From: Microbispora sp. ZYX-F-249
GTDB lineage: Bacteria > Actinomycetota > Actinomycetes > Streptosporangiales > Streptosporangiaceae
Assembly (NCBI RefSeq): GCF_039649665.1
Contig: NZ_JBDJAW010000030.1
Span: 1-64,000, forward strand
DNA: 64,000 nt
Reading direction: 5' to 3'
Shown here: positions 41,724-50,129 of the stretch, in pieces
How positions within the stretch are numbered: position 1 is the first letter of the stretch
Layout of the letters: every line of letters starts with the position of its first letter
The notes under the pieces: generated by a model
Database searches by the model: none
What the model was told of the DNA's origin: nothing
Seen by the model: the letters and a program-made list of their open reading frames with translations, nothing else
Translations under genes and position numbers: made by a program

Positions 41724-42960
41724 CCGCCGCCCGGTAGAGGGCCTCCGGGGTGACGGCGCCGGCGAGCAGGCGGCCGTCGTCGGTGATCAGGATCGACACC
41801 ACCTTGGTGCGCAGCAGCCTGCCGCTCCCCCACGCCCCGCTGACCGGGGTGGCCGACGAGCGCACGCCGTCGAGCAGCGCGGCGAGATCCACGCCGTCCC
41901 CCTCTCCGTCCCGCTTGCCGGACCGCTCGCCGGACCGCCCGGCGGTCACGTCGGGCAGGGACGTGACGAGCACGCTGTCCCAGCCCGACCCGGCGACGCG
42001 GCCCCGGTCGCGGGCCTCGGCCGCCGCCTCCGGCCGGTGCCCGGCGGGAGGCGTGGCCGTCCCTTCCTCGACCTTCGCGCCGGGCGGTGGCGTGAAGGAG
42101 AAGTTCTCCGGGGCGGGAGCGGTGAACGACAACGACTCGAAGCCGACCTCGAAGACCGGCTCGGCCGCGCCCTTCGCGTACACCTGCACGCGCAGCGGCA
42201 TCAGCTTCTCACCGTCGAGCGCCACCCGGACGTCCTTGATCAGCGAGTCCGCCGCCTTGGGCGTCAGCACGAGCTGGTAGGCCGCGCGGCCCGCGACCGT
42301 GACGTTCTCGCCGACGCCGATCGCGGTGTCGGCGCCGGCCGCCTCCAGCGCCTGCCGCGCGGCCTGCTCGGGCGTCGCGAACCGCGTCTCGAACGTCGTC
42401 TCGAACGGCGTCTTGAACGGCGTCTTGAACGGCGTCTTGAACGGCGTCTTGAACGGCGTCGAAGGCCGCGCCGGGAACGCGCCGTCCGGCCTGCCGCCGG
42501 TGGCCGCCGGGGCGGTGAGGCGGGTCGCCTTGTTGGCGGCGCTGTCCCACAGCCACACCGTGTCGCCGTTCGCGATGACGTCGGTCTCGCTCATCTCCCC
42601 CGGCAGCATGAGGCGGAACCGGTTCTCCCCCGCGTACCAGATCTTGAGCTGGTGCGACCCCGACAGCAGCGACAACGGCGAGGCCCCGGCCGGCCCGGGC
42701 GGCCCGGACAGGCCCGACAGGCCGGGCAGCGCGGGCAGGCCGAGCGACGCCGTCTCGACGATCGTGCCGGACATCTGCGGCATGCGGCCGTGCTGCCAGG
42801 TGCGCGCGACCTCGGTCAGCAACTGCTCCGCCGTGCGGTCCGGCAGCGACGGGTCGCTGCGCACCGCCGCGATCACCGGGCCGGTCCCCACGGCCGCCGC
42901 CACCACGGCCACCGCCGCCACCGGCACTCCCCACTTCACGGCTCGGGCTCTCTTCGCCAT
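41710..42960 (-). CDS. LolA-like lipoprotein-sorting-type protein
   Basis: 416 residues. An N-terminal hydrophobic segment (VPVAAVAVVAAAVGTGPVIAAV) acts as signal or anchor. The rest is a beta-rich LolA/DUF2092-like domain: LTEVARTWQHGRMPQMSGTIVE, HQLKIWYAGENRFRLMLPGEMSETDVIANGDTVWLWDS and VPLRV-type strands. LolA-fold proteins carry lipids or lipoprotein acyl chains. A run of TPFK repeats (12-bp DNA repeats, 42371-42454) splits the domain. It is divergent from a two-component system (43096-45147), which may sense envelope stress and control this operon. Confidence 0.82.
   Translation of the reverse strand: MAKRARAVKWGVPVAAVAVVAAAVGTGPVIAAVRSDPSLPDRTAEQLLTEVARTWQHGRMPQMSGTIVETASLGLPALPGLSGLSGPPGPAGASPLSLLSGSHQLKIWYAGENRFRLMLPGEMSETDVIANGDTVWLWDSAANKATRLTAPAATGGRPDGAFPARPSTPFKTPFKTPFKTPFKTPFETTFETRFATPEQAARQALEAAGADTAIGVGENVTVAGRAAYQLVLTPKAADSLIKDVRVALDGEKLMPLRVQVYAKGAAEPVFEVGFESLSFTAPAPENFSFTPPPGAKVEEGTATPPAGHRPEAAAEARDRGRVAGSGWDSVLVTSLPDVTAGRSGERSGKRDGEGDGVDLAALLDGVRSSATPVSGAWGSGRLLRTKVVSILITDDGRLLAGAVTPEALYRAAGEKR
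42371..42454 (-). repeat. 12-bp tandem repeat, seven units, inside the LolA-like gene
   Basis: Seven head-to-tail 12-nt units; the four at 42407-42454 are identical (GGCGTCTTGAAC) and the three at 42371-42406 have diverged. They encode T-P-F-K/E repeats in frame. Identical copies point to recent expansion, and copy number could vary between strains. Confidence 0.92.
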
Positions 42961-43095
42961 CTCACATCTCCCACTATGGGCGGAAACCTGACGACTCGAA
43001 GACTGCCGGGACGATCCTGTGCCGACGCTGAGACGGGCTGAGAGGCCTCTCAGGCACGCCGCACCCGCACCGGCGAAAGGGGCCACACTGGGGCA

Positions 43096-43770
43096 ATGCG
43101 GGTTCTGGTGGTGGAGGACGAGCGGCGGATGGCGGCGGCGCTGCGCCGCGGGCTGCAGGCGGAGGGCTTCGCCGTCGACCTGGCGCACGACGGCCACGAG
43201 GGCCTGCACCTGGCCCGCGTCGGCGACTACGACGTGGTCGTGCTCGACATCATGCTGCCCGGCCTGTCCGGCTACAACGTGTGCAAGCAGTTGCGCGCGG
43301 AGGAGAACTGGGTGCCGATCCTCATGCTGTCGGCCAAGGACGGCGAGTACGACATGGCCGACGGGCTCGACCTCGGCGCCGACGACTACCTCACCAAGCC
43401 GTTCTCGTACGTCGTGCTGGTGGCCCGGCTCCGGGCCCTGCTGCGCCGGGGCGGCGGCCGCAGGCCCGCCGTGCTCCGCGCGGGCGACCTGTCGCTCGAC
43501 CCCGCGGCACGGCACGTCGCGCGGGGCGAGGAGCCGGTCGAGCTGACGCCCAGGGAGTTCGCGCTGCTGGAGTATCTGATGCGCCGGCCGGGCGAGGTGG
43601 TGTCGAAGCCGGAGATCCTGGAGCACGTGTGGGACACCTACGACACCGACCCGAACGTGGTCGAGGTCTACGTCGGGTATCTCCGCCGGAAGATCGACAC
43701 GCCGTTCGGGCGAGCCGCCCTGCAGACCGTGCGCGGAGCCGGATACCGGCTCGCGAGCGACGGCGGCTGA
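43096..43770 (+). CDS. OmpR-family response regulator
   Basis: 224 residues. The receiver domain has the acidic pair EDE (7-9), phospho-acceptor Asp51 in VVVLDIMLPG, and Lys101 in YLTKPF. The C-terminal winged helix (VELTPREFALLEYLMRRPGEVVSKPEILEHVW, then VVEVYVGYLRRKI) is OmpR/PhoB-type. The stop is 3 bp before the GTG of the histidine kinase. It faces the LolA-like/ABC operon, whose promoter lies in the 135-bp gap 42961-43095. Confidence 0.95.
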   Translation: MRVLVVEDERRMAAALRRGLQAEGFAVDLAHDGHEGLHLARVGDYDVVVLDIMLPGLSGYNVCKQLRAEENWVPILMLSAKDGEYDMADGLDLGADDYLTKPFSYVVLVARLRALLRRGGGRRPAVLRAGDLSLDPAARHVARGEEPVELTPREFALLEYLMRRPGEVVSKPEILEHVWDTYDTDPNVVEVYVGYLRRKIDTPFGRAALQTVRGAGYRLASDGG

Positions 43771-43773
43771 CCC

Positions 43774-45147
43774 GTGCGCCTGCCCGATCCCGCCGTCCTC
43801 GCGCGCCCCGTGACGTGGTGGCGGCGGCAGAGCCTGCGGTTCCGGGTGACCGCCGCCGCGACCGCCGTGCTGGCGCTCGCCCTCGCCGTGTCGGCGTACG
43901 TGTTCGTCGCGGTGCTCGGCGAGGCGCTCGTCCGCCGCATCGACGACCAGGTCTACCAGCGGGCGCGTGAGATCGTCGCGCTGTCGGACGCGGACCGGCT
44001 GTCCGATCCCGTCGTCTCGGCGGACAACACGATCGTGCAGGTGCTCGACCGGGACGGGCGCGTCGTCGACGCCACGCCGAACACCGACCGCCTGGTCCCC
44101 CTGCTGCCTGCGCCGGCGCGGGAGGCCGCCGTACGCGCCGGCGAGCCCCTTTTCCTGGACGGCCGGCCGTACGCGCTGCCGGGGACGCTGCGGGTGCGGG
44201 TGCTCGGCGCGGACCGCGGCGTGACGGTGATCGTGGCGCGCTCGTTCGCCGAGGTGGAGAGCAGCCTGGTGACCACCGGGCACGTGCTGATCGCGGGCAT
44301 GCCGCTCCTGCTCGCGCTGCTGGCGGCGGTCTCGTGGCTGGTCGTCGGGCGCACGCTGCGGCCCATCGCGCTGCTGCGGCGGGGCGCGGCCGAGGTGGGC
44401 GCGACCGCGCGGTCGCGGCGGCTGCCGGTGCCCGAGGCCCGCGACGAGGTGCACGCGCTCGCGACCACCCTCAACGACATGCTCGGGCGGCTGGAGGAGG
44501 CCGACGCGCGCCAGCGGGCGCTGGTCTCCGACGCCGCGCACGAGTTGCGCAGCCCGCTCGCGAGCATGCGGCTCCAGCTGGAGGTCGCGCTCAGCCACCC
44601 GGAGGGGCAGGACTGGAAGGAGACGGCGGAAGGGGTGCTCGAGGACACCCTCCGGCTGTCCCGGCTCGCCGAGGACCTGCTCGCGCTCGCCCGGCTCGAC
44701 GAGGGACGCCTGGGCCGGCGGGAGCCGGTCGACCTGGCCGAGCTCGCCCGCCGTACGGCCGAGCGGCACGGCCTCGCCCTCGACCTCGGGCCCGGCCCGT
44801 CTCCCGTCGTGGTGGGCGACGCCCTGGACCTGCGGCGGGTGCTCGCCAACCTGGTCGGCAACGCCCTGCGGCACGCGGCGTCCACGGTCCGGATCGGCGT
44901 GCGCGCCGACGGGGCGGTCGCGGAGCTGACCGTCACCGACGACGGGCCGGGCATCCCGCCGGAGGACCGCGAGCGGGTCTTCGACCGGTTCACCCGGCTC
45001 GACGACGCGCGCAGCCGCGACGACGGCGGCGCCGGGCTCGGTCTCGCGATCGTGCGCACCACGGTCGAGGCCCACGGCGGTACGGTCCATCTGGAGGACG
45101 CCTCCCCCGGACTGCGCGCCGTCGTCCGGATCCCCCTGGCACGTTGA
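43774..45147 (+). CDS. Sensor histidine kinase, partner of the OmpR-type regulator
   Basis: 457 residues. Two transmembrane helices (about residues 28-50 and 168-190) flank an outer sensor domain of about 115 residues. A HAMP linker follows, then the dimerisation helix VSDAAHELRSPLASMRLQ with phospho-His256. The ATPase domain has LVGNALRHAA (N box), VTDDGPGIP (G1) and GGAGLGLAIV (G2). GTG start 3 bp after the regulator gene. A classical envelope-sensing kinase. Confidence 0.95.
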   Translation: MRLPDPAVLARPVTWWRRQSLRFRVTAAATAVLALALAVSAYVFVAVLGEALVRRIDDQVYQRAREIVALSDADRLSDPVVSADNTIVQVLDRDGRVVDATPNTDRLVPLLPAPAREAAVRAGEPLFLDGRPYALPGTLRVRVLGADRGVTVIVARSFAEVESSLVTTGHVLIAGMPLLLALLAAVSWLVVGRTLRPIALLRRGAAEVGATARSRRLPVPEARDEVHALATTLNDMLGRLEEADARQRALVSDAAHELRSPLASMRLQLEVALSHPEGQDWKETAEGVLEDTLRLSRLAEDLLALARLDEGRLGRREPVDLAELARRTAERHGLALDLGPGPSPVVVGDALDLRRVLANLVGNALRHAASTVRIGVRADGAVAELTVTDDGPGIPPEDRERVFDRFTRLDDARSRDDGGAGLGLAIVRTTVEAHGGTVHLEDASPGLRAVVRIPLAR

Positions 45148-45155
45148 GGAGTTCC

Positions 45156-46574
45156 ATGCTTCCCGACCACGGCAGGCCCGTCGCCGAACTGCTCGCCGAG
45201 CTCACCGCCCTGAAGGCGGCCGACCTGCCGGTCCGCGGCGGCAAGGTGACGGCCTACGTCTACGACACCGGCCTGCCGGAGGTGCACGAGGCCGCGCACC
45301 GGGCGTACGCGGAGATGCTCGAGGTCAACATGCTCGACCCGACGGCCTTCCCCAGCATGGTCGCGCTGGAGCGCCAGGTCGTCGGGGCGGTGGCCGAGCT
45401 GCTCGGACGGCCCGGCGCGCCCGGGATCTTCACCAGCGGCGGCACCGAGTCGATCATGCTGGCGGTGAAGGCGGCCCGCGACGCCCGCCCCGGCGCCACC
45501 CGGGTCGTGCTGCCGGTCACCGCGCACCCGGCGTTCCACAAGGCCGCGCACTACCTCGGCATGGAGATCGTGCCGGTCCCGGTGGACCCGGCCGGCTACC
45601 GCGCCTCGGTCCCGGCGTTCGAGGACGCGCTGGACGACCGGACCGCGCTGGCCGTGGTCTCGGCGCCGTCCTACCCGCAGGGCGTCGTCGACCCGGTCGA
45701 GGAGGTCGCCGCGCTCGCCGCCTCGCGCGGCGTGCCGTGCCACGTGGACGCCTGCGTCGGCGGCTGGCTGCTGCCGTGGCTGCGCGAGGCCGGGGCCGCG
45801 ATCCCGCCCTTCGACCTGAGCGTGCCCGGCGTCACCTCGATCTCCTGCGACCTGCACAAGTTCGGGTACGCGCCGAAGGGGGCGTCGGTGCTGCTGTTCC
45901 GCGACGCGGAACTGCGCCGCCGGGCCTACTTCGCCTCGGCGGCCTGGCCCGGTTACACGATCATCAACGCGACCGTGCAGAGCTCGCGCTCGGCGGGGCC
46001 GCTGGGCGGCGCCTGGGCGACCCTGCAGGCCCTCGGCCGGGAGGGCTACCTGGAGCTCGGCCGCAGGACGCTCGAGGCGACCCGGAGGCTGACCGACGGC
46101 GTAGGGAAGATCCCCGGTCTGCGGGTGCTCGGCGAGCCGGAGGCCGCGCTGGTCGCCATCGCCGGCTCCGCCGAGGTGGACGTCTTCGTGCTCGCCGACG
46201 AGGCGCGCCGGCTCGGCTGGTTCCTCCAGCCGCAGCTGTCGTACGCCGGGATCCCGGCCAACATCCACGTGACGGTCACCGGCGTGACGCTGGCCGGGGT
46301 GGACGCGATGCTGGAGGTGATCGCGGAGGCGGCCGAGGCCGCCCGGAAGCGGGGGCCTGCCGAGGTGCCCGAGGGGCTGCCCGAGCTGATCGCGTCCCTC
46401 GACCTCGACGCGCTGGACGACGCCACGTTCGCCGAGCTCGCCGCGTCGGTGGGGATCGACCTCACCGCGACCGGGCAGCCCGGGATGGCGGTGGTGAACG
46501 CCGTGCTCGACGCGCTGCCGGCCGCGTCCCGCGAGGCGGTCCTCGTCCGGTTCCTGTCGGTCCTGTACGCCTGA
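45156..46574 (+). CDS. PLP-dependent lyase/decarboxylase (sphingosine-1-phosphate lyase-like)
   Basis: 472 residues of fold-type I PLP enzyme. TSGGTESIMLAVKAARD binds the phosphate, HVDACVGGWLLPW holds the Asp that contacts the pyridine nitrogen, and SCDLHKFGYAPKG carries the Schiff-base Lys235. This arrangement and the D-L-H-K-F/Y-G-x-A-P-K-G motif match sphingosine-1-phosphate lyase and related aspartate/tyrosine decarboxylases. The real substrate is unknown. A ribosome site (GAGGAG) precedes ATG 45156. It begins 8 bp after the histidine kinase stop, so it may be co-transcribed. Confidence 0.88.
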   Translation: MLPDHGRPVAELLAELTALKAADLPVRGGKVTAYVYDTGLPEVHEAAHRAYAEMLEVNMLDPTAFPSMVALERQVVGAVAELLGRPGAPGIFTSGGTESIMLAVKAARDARPGATRVVLPVTAHPAFHKAAHYLGMEIVPVPVDPAGYRASVPAFEDALDDRTALAVVSAPSYPQGVVDPVEEVAALAASRGVPCHVDACVGGWLLPWLREAGAAIPPFDLSVPGVTSISCDLHKFGYAPKGASVLLFRDAELRRRAYFASAAWPGYTIINATVQSSRSAGPLGGAWATLQALGREGYLELGRRTLEATRRLTDGVGKIPGLRVLGEPEAALVAIAGSAEVDVFVLADEARRLGWFLQPQLSYAGIPANIHVTVTGVTLAGVDAMLEVIAEAAEAARKRGPAEVPEGLPELIASLDLDALDDATFAELAASVGIDLTATGQPGMAVVNAVLDALPAASREAVLVRFLSVLYA

Positions 46575-46669
46575 GCCGCCTCTCGCCGTAGGAGGGCCCT
46601 GGCCGCGGTGAACGCCCCGGGTCCGCCGGGGGTGGGCACGGGTGTGCCGATGCTGCCAAACTCTGGGGC

Positions 46670-48391
46670 ATGAGGGAGAACGAGCAGCGGTCGCTGGTTC
46701 CCAGCATGCGGTTGGACGATCTGCTGGCCGAGTTGCAGACGCGTCTGGAGGCGGTGCTGGCCACGCGTGATCGGGTGCACGCGCTGCTGGAGGCGGTCGT
46801 GTCGATCGGCAGCGATCTGGACCTGGAGGTGGTGCTGCGGCGGATCGTGGCGACCGCCGCCACGCTGGTGGACGCGACCTACGGGGCGATGGGCGTGATC
46901 GGGGAGGAGAACACGCTCATCCAGTTCGTGCCGGTGGGGCTGAGCGAGGAGGAGATCGCCCGGATCGAGCACTGGCCGCACGGGCTGGGCCTGCTCGGCC
47001 TGCTGATCAAGGAGCCGCAGACGCTGCGGTTGTCGCACATCTCCGAGCACCCCGAGTCCTATGGTTTCCCGCCGGGGCATCCGCCGATGGGCAGTTTCCT
47101 GGGCGTGCCGGTCCGCGTGCGCGACGAGGTGTTCGGCAATCTGTATCTGACCGAGAAGCGCGGCGGCGGGGACTTCGACGAGGACGACGAGGCGATCGTG
47201 GTGGCCCTGGCCACGGCCGCGGGTGTCGCGATCGAGAACGCGCGGTTGTACGAGGACAGCCGGCGGCGGGAGACCTGGTTGCAGGCCTCGGCCGACATCA
47301 CGACGCGGTTGCTGTCCGGGGGCGAGCCGCAGGAGGTCTTGACGCTGATCGCGCGGCGGGCCCGTGAGATGGCCGGCGCCGACGCCGCGGCGATCCTGCT
47401 CCCGGGCAAGGACGGCGACACCCTGCACGTGGCGCTGGAGGACGGCGCGCCGGCCGAGGACGGGCAGCCGGGCGTCCGTCTCGTCGGCGACGAGGTCGCG
47501 GTCGAGGGGTCCCTGGCCGGCCGGGCGTTCCTCAGCGGTGAACCGCTCGCACTGGACGATCTCGACCACAACCAGGTGCGCCTGGTCTGGGCCGACGACC
47601 CGCCGGTGGGCCCGGCCGGCGCCGTGCCGCTGGGTGCGCTGGGAGCCGTGCGCGGGGTGCTCGCCCTGGTCAAACGCTCGGGACGGATGCCGTTCAGCCA
47701 GTCCGAACTACGGACGCTGCACGCCTTCGCCGGGCAGGCCGCCGTCGCCCTGGAACTGGCCGAGACCCGCCGCGACGCCGAACGACTCGGCCTGCTGGAA
47801 GACCGCGACCGCATCGCCAAGGACCTGCACGACGTCGTCATCCAGCGCCTGTTCGCCGTCGCCATGACCTTGATGAGCGCGGTGCGCCTGGTCGAACGCC
47901 CCGAAGCCTCCTCCCGCCTGCAGAACGCGATCGACGAACTCGACACCACCATCCGCCAGATCCGCTCGACCATCTTCGCCCTGCAGACTCCCCGCGAAGA
48001 CACCGCGCCCAGCCTGCGCGCCCAGATCGTCGACCTGGTCGAAGGCGCGCGCGGCCACCTGGGCTTCATGCCGGGCCTCAGCCTGGAGGGCCGCCTCGAC
48101 AACGACGTGCCCCCCGAGGTCGCCGAACACCTGCTCGCCGTGCTCCGCGAGGCCCTGTCCAACCTCGTCCGCCACGCCAAGGCCCGCCGCGCCGACGTCA
48201 CCGTCCAGGCCGCCGACGGGCACCTGACCCTCCTGGTCCACGACGACGGCGTCGGCATCCCGCCCGAAGGCCGCCGCAGCGGCCTGCGCAACCTCGCCGA
48301 CCGCGCCGAACGACTCGGCGGCGCCTTCACCGTCACCTCACCTCCCACCGGCGGCGCCCACCTCGAATGGAGCGTCCCGCTGCACGGATGA
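46670..48391 (+). CDS. GAF-domain sensor histidine kinase (DevS/NarL-type partner family)
   Basis: 573 residues, cytoplasmic. Two GAF domains lie at about 55-195 and 220-365 (VDATYGAMGVIGEENTLIQF; GADAAAILLPGKDGDTLHVAL). A HisKA_3 helix follows with DRIAKDLHDVVIQRLFAVAM, phospho-His387, and an ATPase domain with LREALSNLVRHA, VHDDGVGIP and SGLRNLADRAERLGG. This is the DevS/DosT layout; in that family the first GAF can bind haem to sense oxygen or NO. No response regulator gene is adjacent. ATG 46670 was chosen for the protein-like start MRENEQRSLVPSMRLDDLL. Confidence 0.92.
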   Translation: MRENEQRSLVPSMRLDDLLAELQTRLEAVLATRDRVHALLEAVVSIGSDLDLEVVLRRIVATAATLVDATYGAMGVIGEENTLIQFVPVGLSEEEIARIEHWPHGLGLLGLLIKEPQTLRLSHISEHPESYGFPPGHPPMGSFLGVPVRVRDEVFGNLYLTEKRGGGDFDEDDEAIVVALATAAGVAIENARLYEDSRRRETWLQASADITTRLLSGGEPQEVLTLIARRAREMAGADAAAILLPGKDGDTLHVALEDGAPAEDGQPGVRLVGDEVAVEGSLAGRAFLSGEPLALDDLDHNQVRLVWADDPPVGPAGAVPLGALGAVRGVLALVKRSGRMPFSQSELRTLHAFAGQAAVALELAETRRDAERLGLLEDRDRIAKDLHDVVIQRLFAVAMTLMSAVRLVERPEASSRLQNAIDELDTTIRQIRSTIFALQTPREDTAPSLRAQIVDLVEGARGHLGFMPGLSLEGRLDNDVPPEVAEHLLAVLREALSNLVRHAKARRADVTVQAADGHLTLLVHDDGVGIPPEGRRSGLRNLADRAERLGGAFTVTSPPTGGAHLEWSVPLHG

Positions 48392-48429
48392 CATCGCCCG
48401 CCGACGCCGGCCGCACCCGCCGCGGGCCG

Positions 48430-49431
48430 TCACGGGTGGGGGCGGCGGACGCGGGGGACGGGCTGGCCGCGGCGCGCGGCCTCGGCCTTCAGGCGCTTTC
48501 TGAGCATGCGGCCCTGCCCGAGGAACGACCGGATCCGCTCGCGGCGGTCGCCGGACAGGCTCCAGTCGTTCAGGGCCCGCTCGACCCGCACGCTCAGCCG
48601 GTCGTCCGCTCCGGTCGCGGTCCCGACGAGCACCACGTTCTCCTGCCATTCCATGCCCGGGCCGTGCCGGTGGAAGGTCAGGCACACGGGCCCGGGCGCC
48701 GCCTCGACCCCGGCGGGCAACCGCAGGTCGAAGCCGGCCTCGGTCCGTGCGGCCGAGCGGACGCGCACCGGCAGCGGCATGCCGCCGGCGACCATCGTGA
48801 CGACGGGCTCGCCCAGGCGGGCGGCGCGGTCGGCGAAGAGCCGCCAGTCCGGCGGCGGGGCCGATCGGCCCGGCAGCCGGGGACCCGCGGGGGCGGGGTC
48901 GGAGGCGGGGACCGCGAGGCCTCCGGGGGCCGTCCAGACCTCGGGCGTCCCGGACAGGTCGCCCTCGGGCCACCAGACGATCCTCTCGGGGGTGACCTCC
49001 ACCCAGATGCGAGCGAAATACCACCCCAGCCGCTTCACCAGGAACCACGGCATCCCGGCGAATCCGGCGCCGGTCTTGGCGAGCGACTCGCGGACGTACC
49101 GGTCGGTGCCGGCCTGCAGATCGGCGTCGCGTACGGCCGCCCGGCCCTGTACCAGGACGATCGGCGGCCGATCGAGCCCGCTGCCCGTGCCCTCCGCGCC
49201 GGCGCTGGAGAAGAGCAGCGCGACGCGCGGGTCGCGCCGGGCGCGCTCGGCCTTGCCGGGGTAGGTGAGCCCGGTGCTCACATCGAGCGTGCCGGCCGCG
49301 CCGATGTACGGCGTGACGGGCCAGGTGACGGGCCGGCCGACGCGGGTGAGCGAGGCGTATTCGCAGACCATGGCGCGGCCGAAGAGCTCGGCGGCCTCGC
49401 GCGGCCACGTGATCGGTGCGGATGCGGTCAT
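48430..49431 (-). CDS. Pyridoxamine 5'-phosphate oxidase-fold (FMN/F420-binding) protein
   Basis: 333 residues. The N-terminal 130 residues are a PPOX-type flavin barrel (AMVCEYASLTRVGRPVTWPVTPYIG, KAERARRDPRVALLFSS, PIVLVQGRAAVRDADL). The second half has another barrel-like region (GEPVVTMVAGGMPLPVRVRSA, CLTFHRHGPGMEWQENVVLVG), suggesting a duplicated or two-domain protein. The substrate is unknown. ATG 49431 shares one base with the hemerythrin gene stop (TGATG), so they are coupled. Confidence 0.82.
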   Translation of the reverse strand: MTASAPITWPREAAELFGRAMVCEYASLTRVGRPVTWPVTPYIGAAGTLDVSTGLTYPGKAERARRDPRVALLFSSAGAEGTGSGLDRPPIVLVQGRAAVRDADLQAGTDRYVRESLAKTGAGFAGMPWFLVKRLGWYFARIWVEVTPERIVWWPEGDLSGTPEVWTAPGGLAVPASDPAPAGPRLPGRSAPPPDWRLFADRAARLGEPVVTMVAGGMPLPVRVRSAARTEAGFDLRLPAGVEAAPGPVCLTFHRHGPGMEWQENVVLVGTATGADDRLSVRVERALNDWSLSGDRRERIRSFLGQGRMLRKRLKAEAARRGQPVPRVRRPHP

Positions 49432-50075
49432 CACGACTCCAGGACAGCGCTCGCGGGGATGGCGGCGCCGTACAGGCGGCTGTAGCGCCGCCGGTAGGCC
49501 GGCCACCAGAACAGGCGGAACAGGAGCCGCGCCACGGCGGGCAGGTCGGCGTACGACCTCGCGAGCAGGTCGGCGTCCGCGCTCGAGGCGAGCCAGCCGA
49601 AGACGAGGGGGACCCGGCGGCGGCCGAAGTCGTCCAGCGCCCGGCGCTTGTCGGCCTCGACGTCCTCGACGGTGAGGTGGCGGAGCATGAGCGGCACGGC
49701 GGTCCGCTCCTCGTGGTCGAGGTGCTCGTTGACGAGCTCGTGCAGCCGGCGCAGAGTGCGCGCCCGCCCGGCCAGGGGCACTCCGCGATCGGCGGCGGCC
49801 GCGATGAGCGGATCGAGCGCGGAGTGCTCGGACTCCAGCTCGCTCAGCGCTTCCGCCGCCTCCGGTGCACGCTCGGCGAGCATGGGCCACAGGCCGGCGT
49901 CCTCGTGCGAGTGATGGGCGTGCAGCATGTCCAGCACGAGCGCGAGCTGCTCCTCCAGAAGTTCCTCGTGCGCGTCGTCACGCGGGTTCGCGCACGCCTC
50001 GGCCAGGCGGCCGAACTCGGCGCGGAAACCGGCGTGCATCATCAGGAAGCCGGTCAGGTGTTCCGGTGTGATCAT
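49431..50075 (-). CDS. Hemerythrin-domain protein
   Basis: 214 residues. A four-helix bundle has the iron ligands expected: HAGFRAEF near the start, HAHHSHEDAGLWP, EHSALDP and HLDHEERTAVP. It would carry a di-iron site for oxygen, NO or redox sensing. The C-terminal 80 residues (WWPAYRRRYSRLYG) are an added basic domain. Coupled to the PPOX-fold gene; the pair may handle reactive oxygen or nitrogen species. Confidence 0.87.
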   Translation of the reverse strand: MITPEHLTGFLMMHAGFRAEFGRLAEACANPRDDAHEELLEEQLALVLDMLHAHHSHEDAGLWPMLAERAPEAAEALSELESEHSALDPLIAAAADRGVPLAGRARTLRRLHELVNEHLDHEERTAVPLMLRHLTVEDVEADKRRALDDFGRRRVPLVFGWLASSADADLLARSYADLPAVARLLFRLFWWPAYRRRYSRLYGAAIPASAVLES

Positions 50076-50129
50076 CGGTCTGTTTCCTCACGTGTCGAAC
50101 GTGTCGGCAACAGACTGAGCGACCCGGCC

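Noticed and set aside
42961-45090. Long minus-strand extension upstream of the LolA-like gene
   Set aside because: It runs antisense through the two-component genes and has no protein features; the real start is the signal-peptide-bearing ATG at 42960.
43953-46268. 771-codon minus-strand open frame over the kinase and PLP lyase genes
   Set aside because: Arg/Gly/Ser-rich shadow of two clear plus-strand genes.
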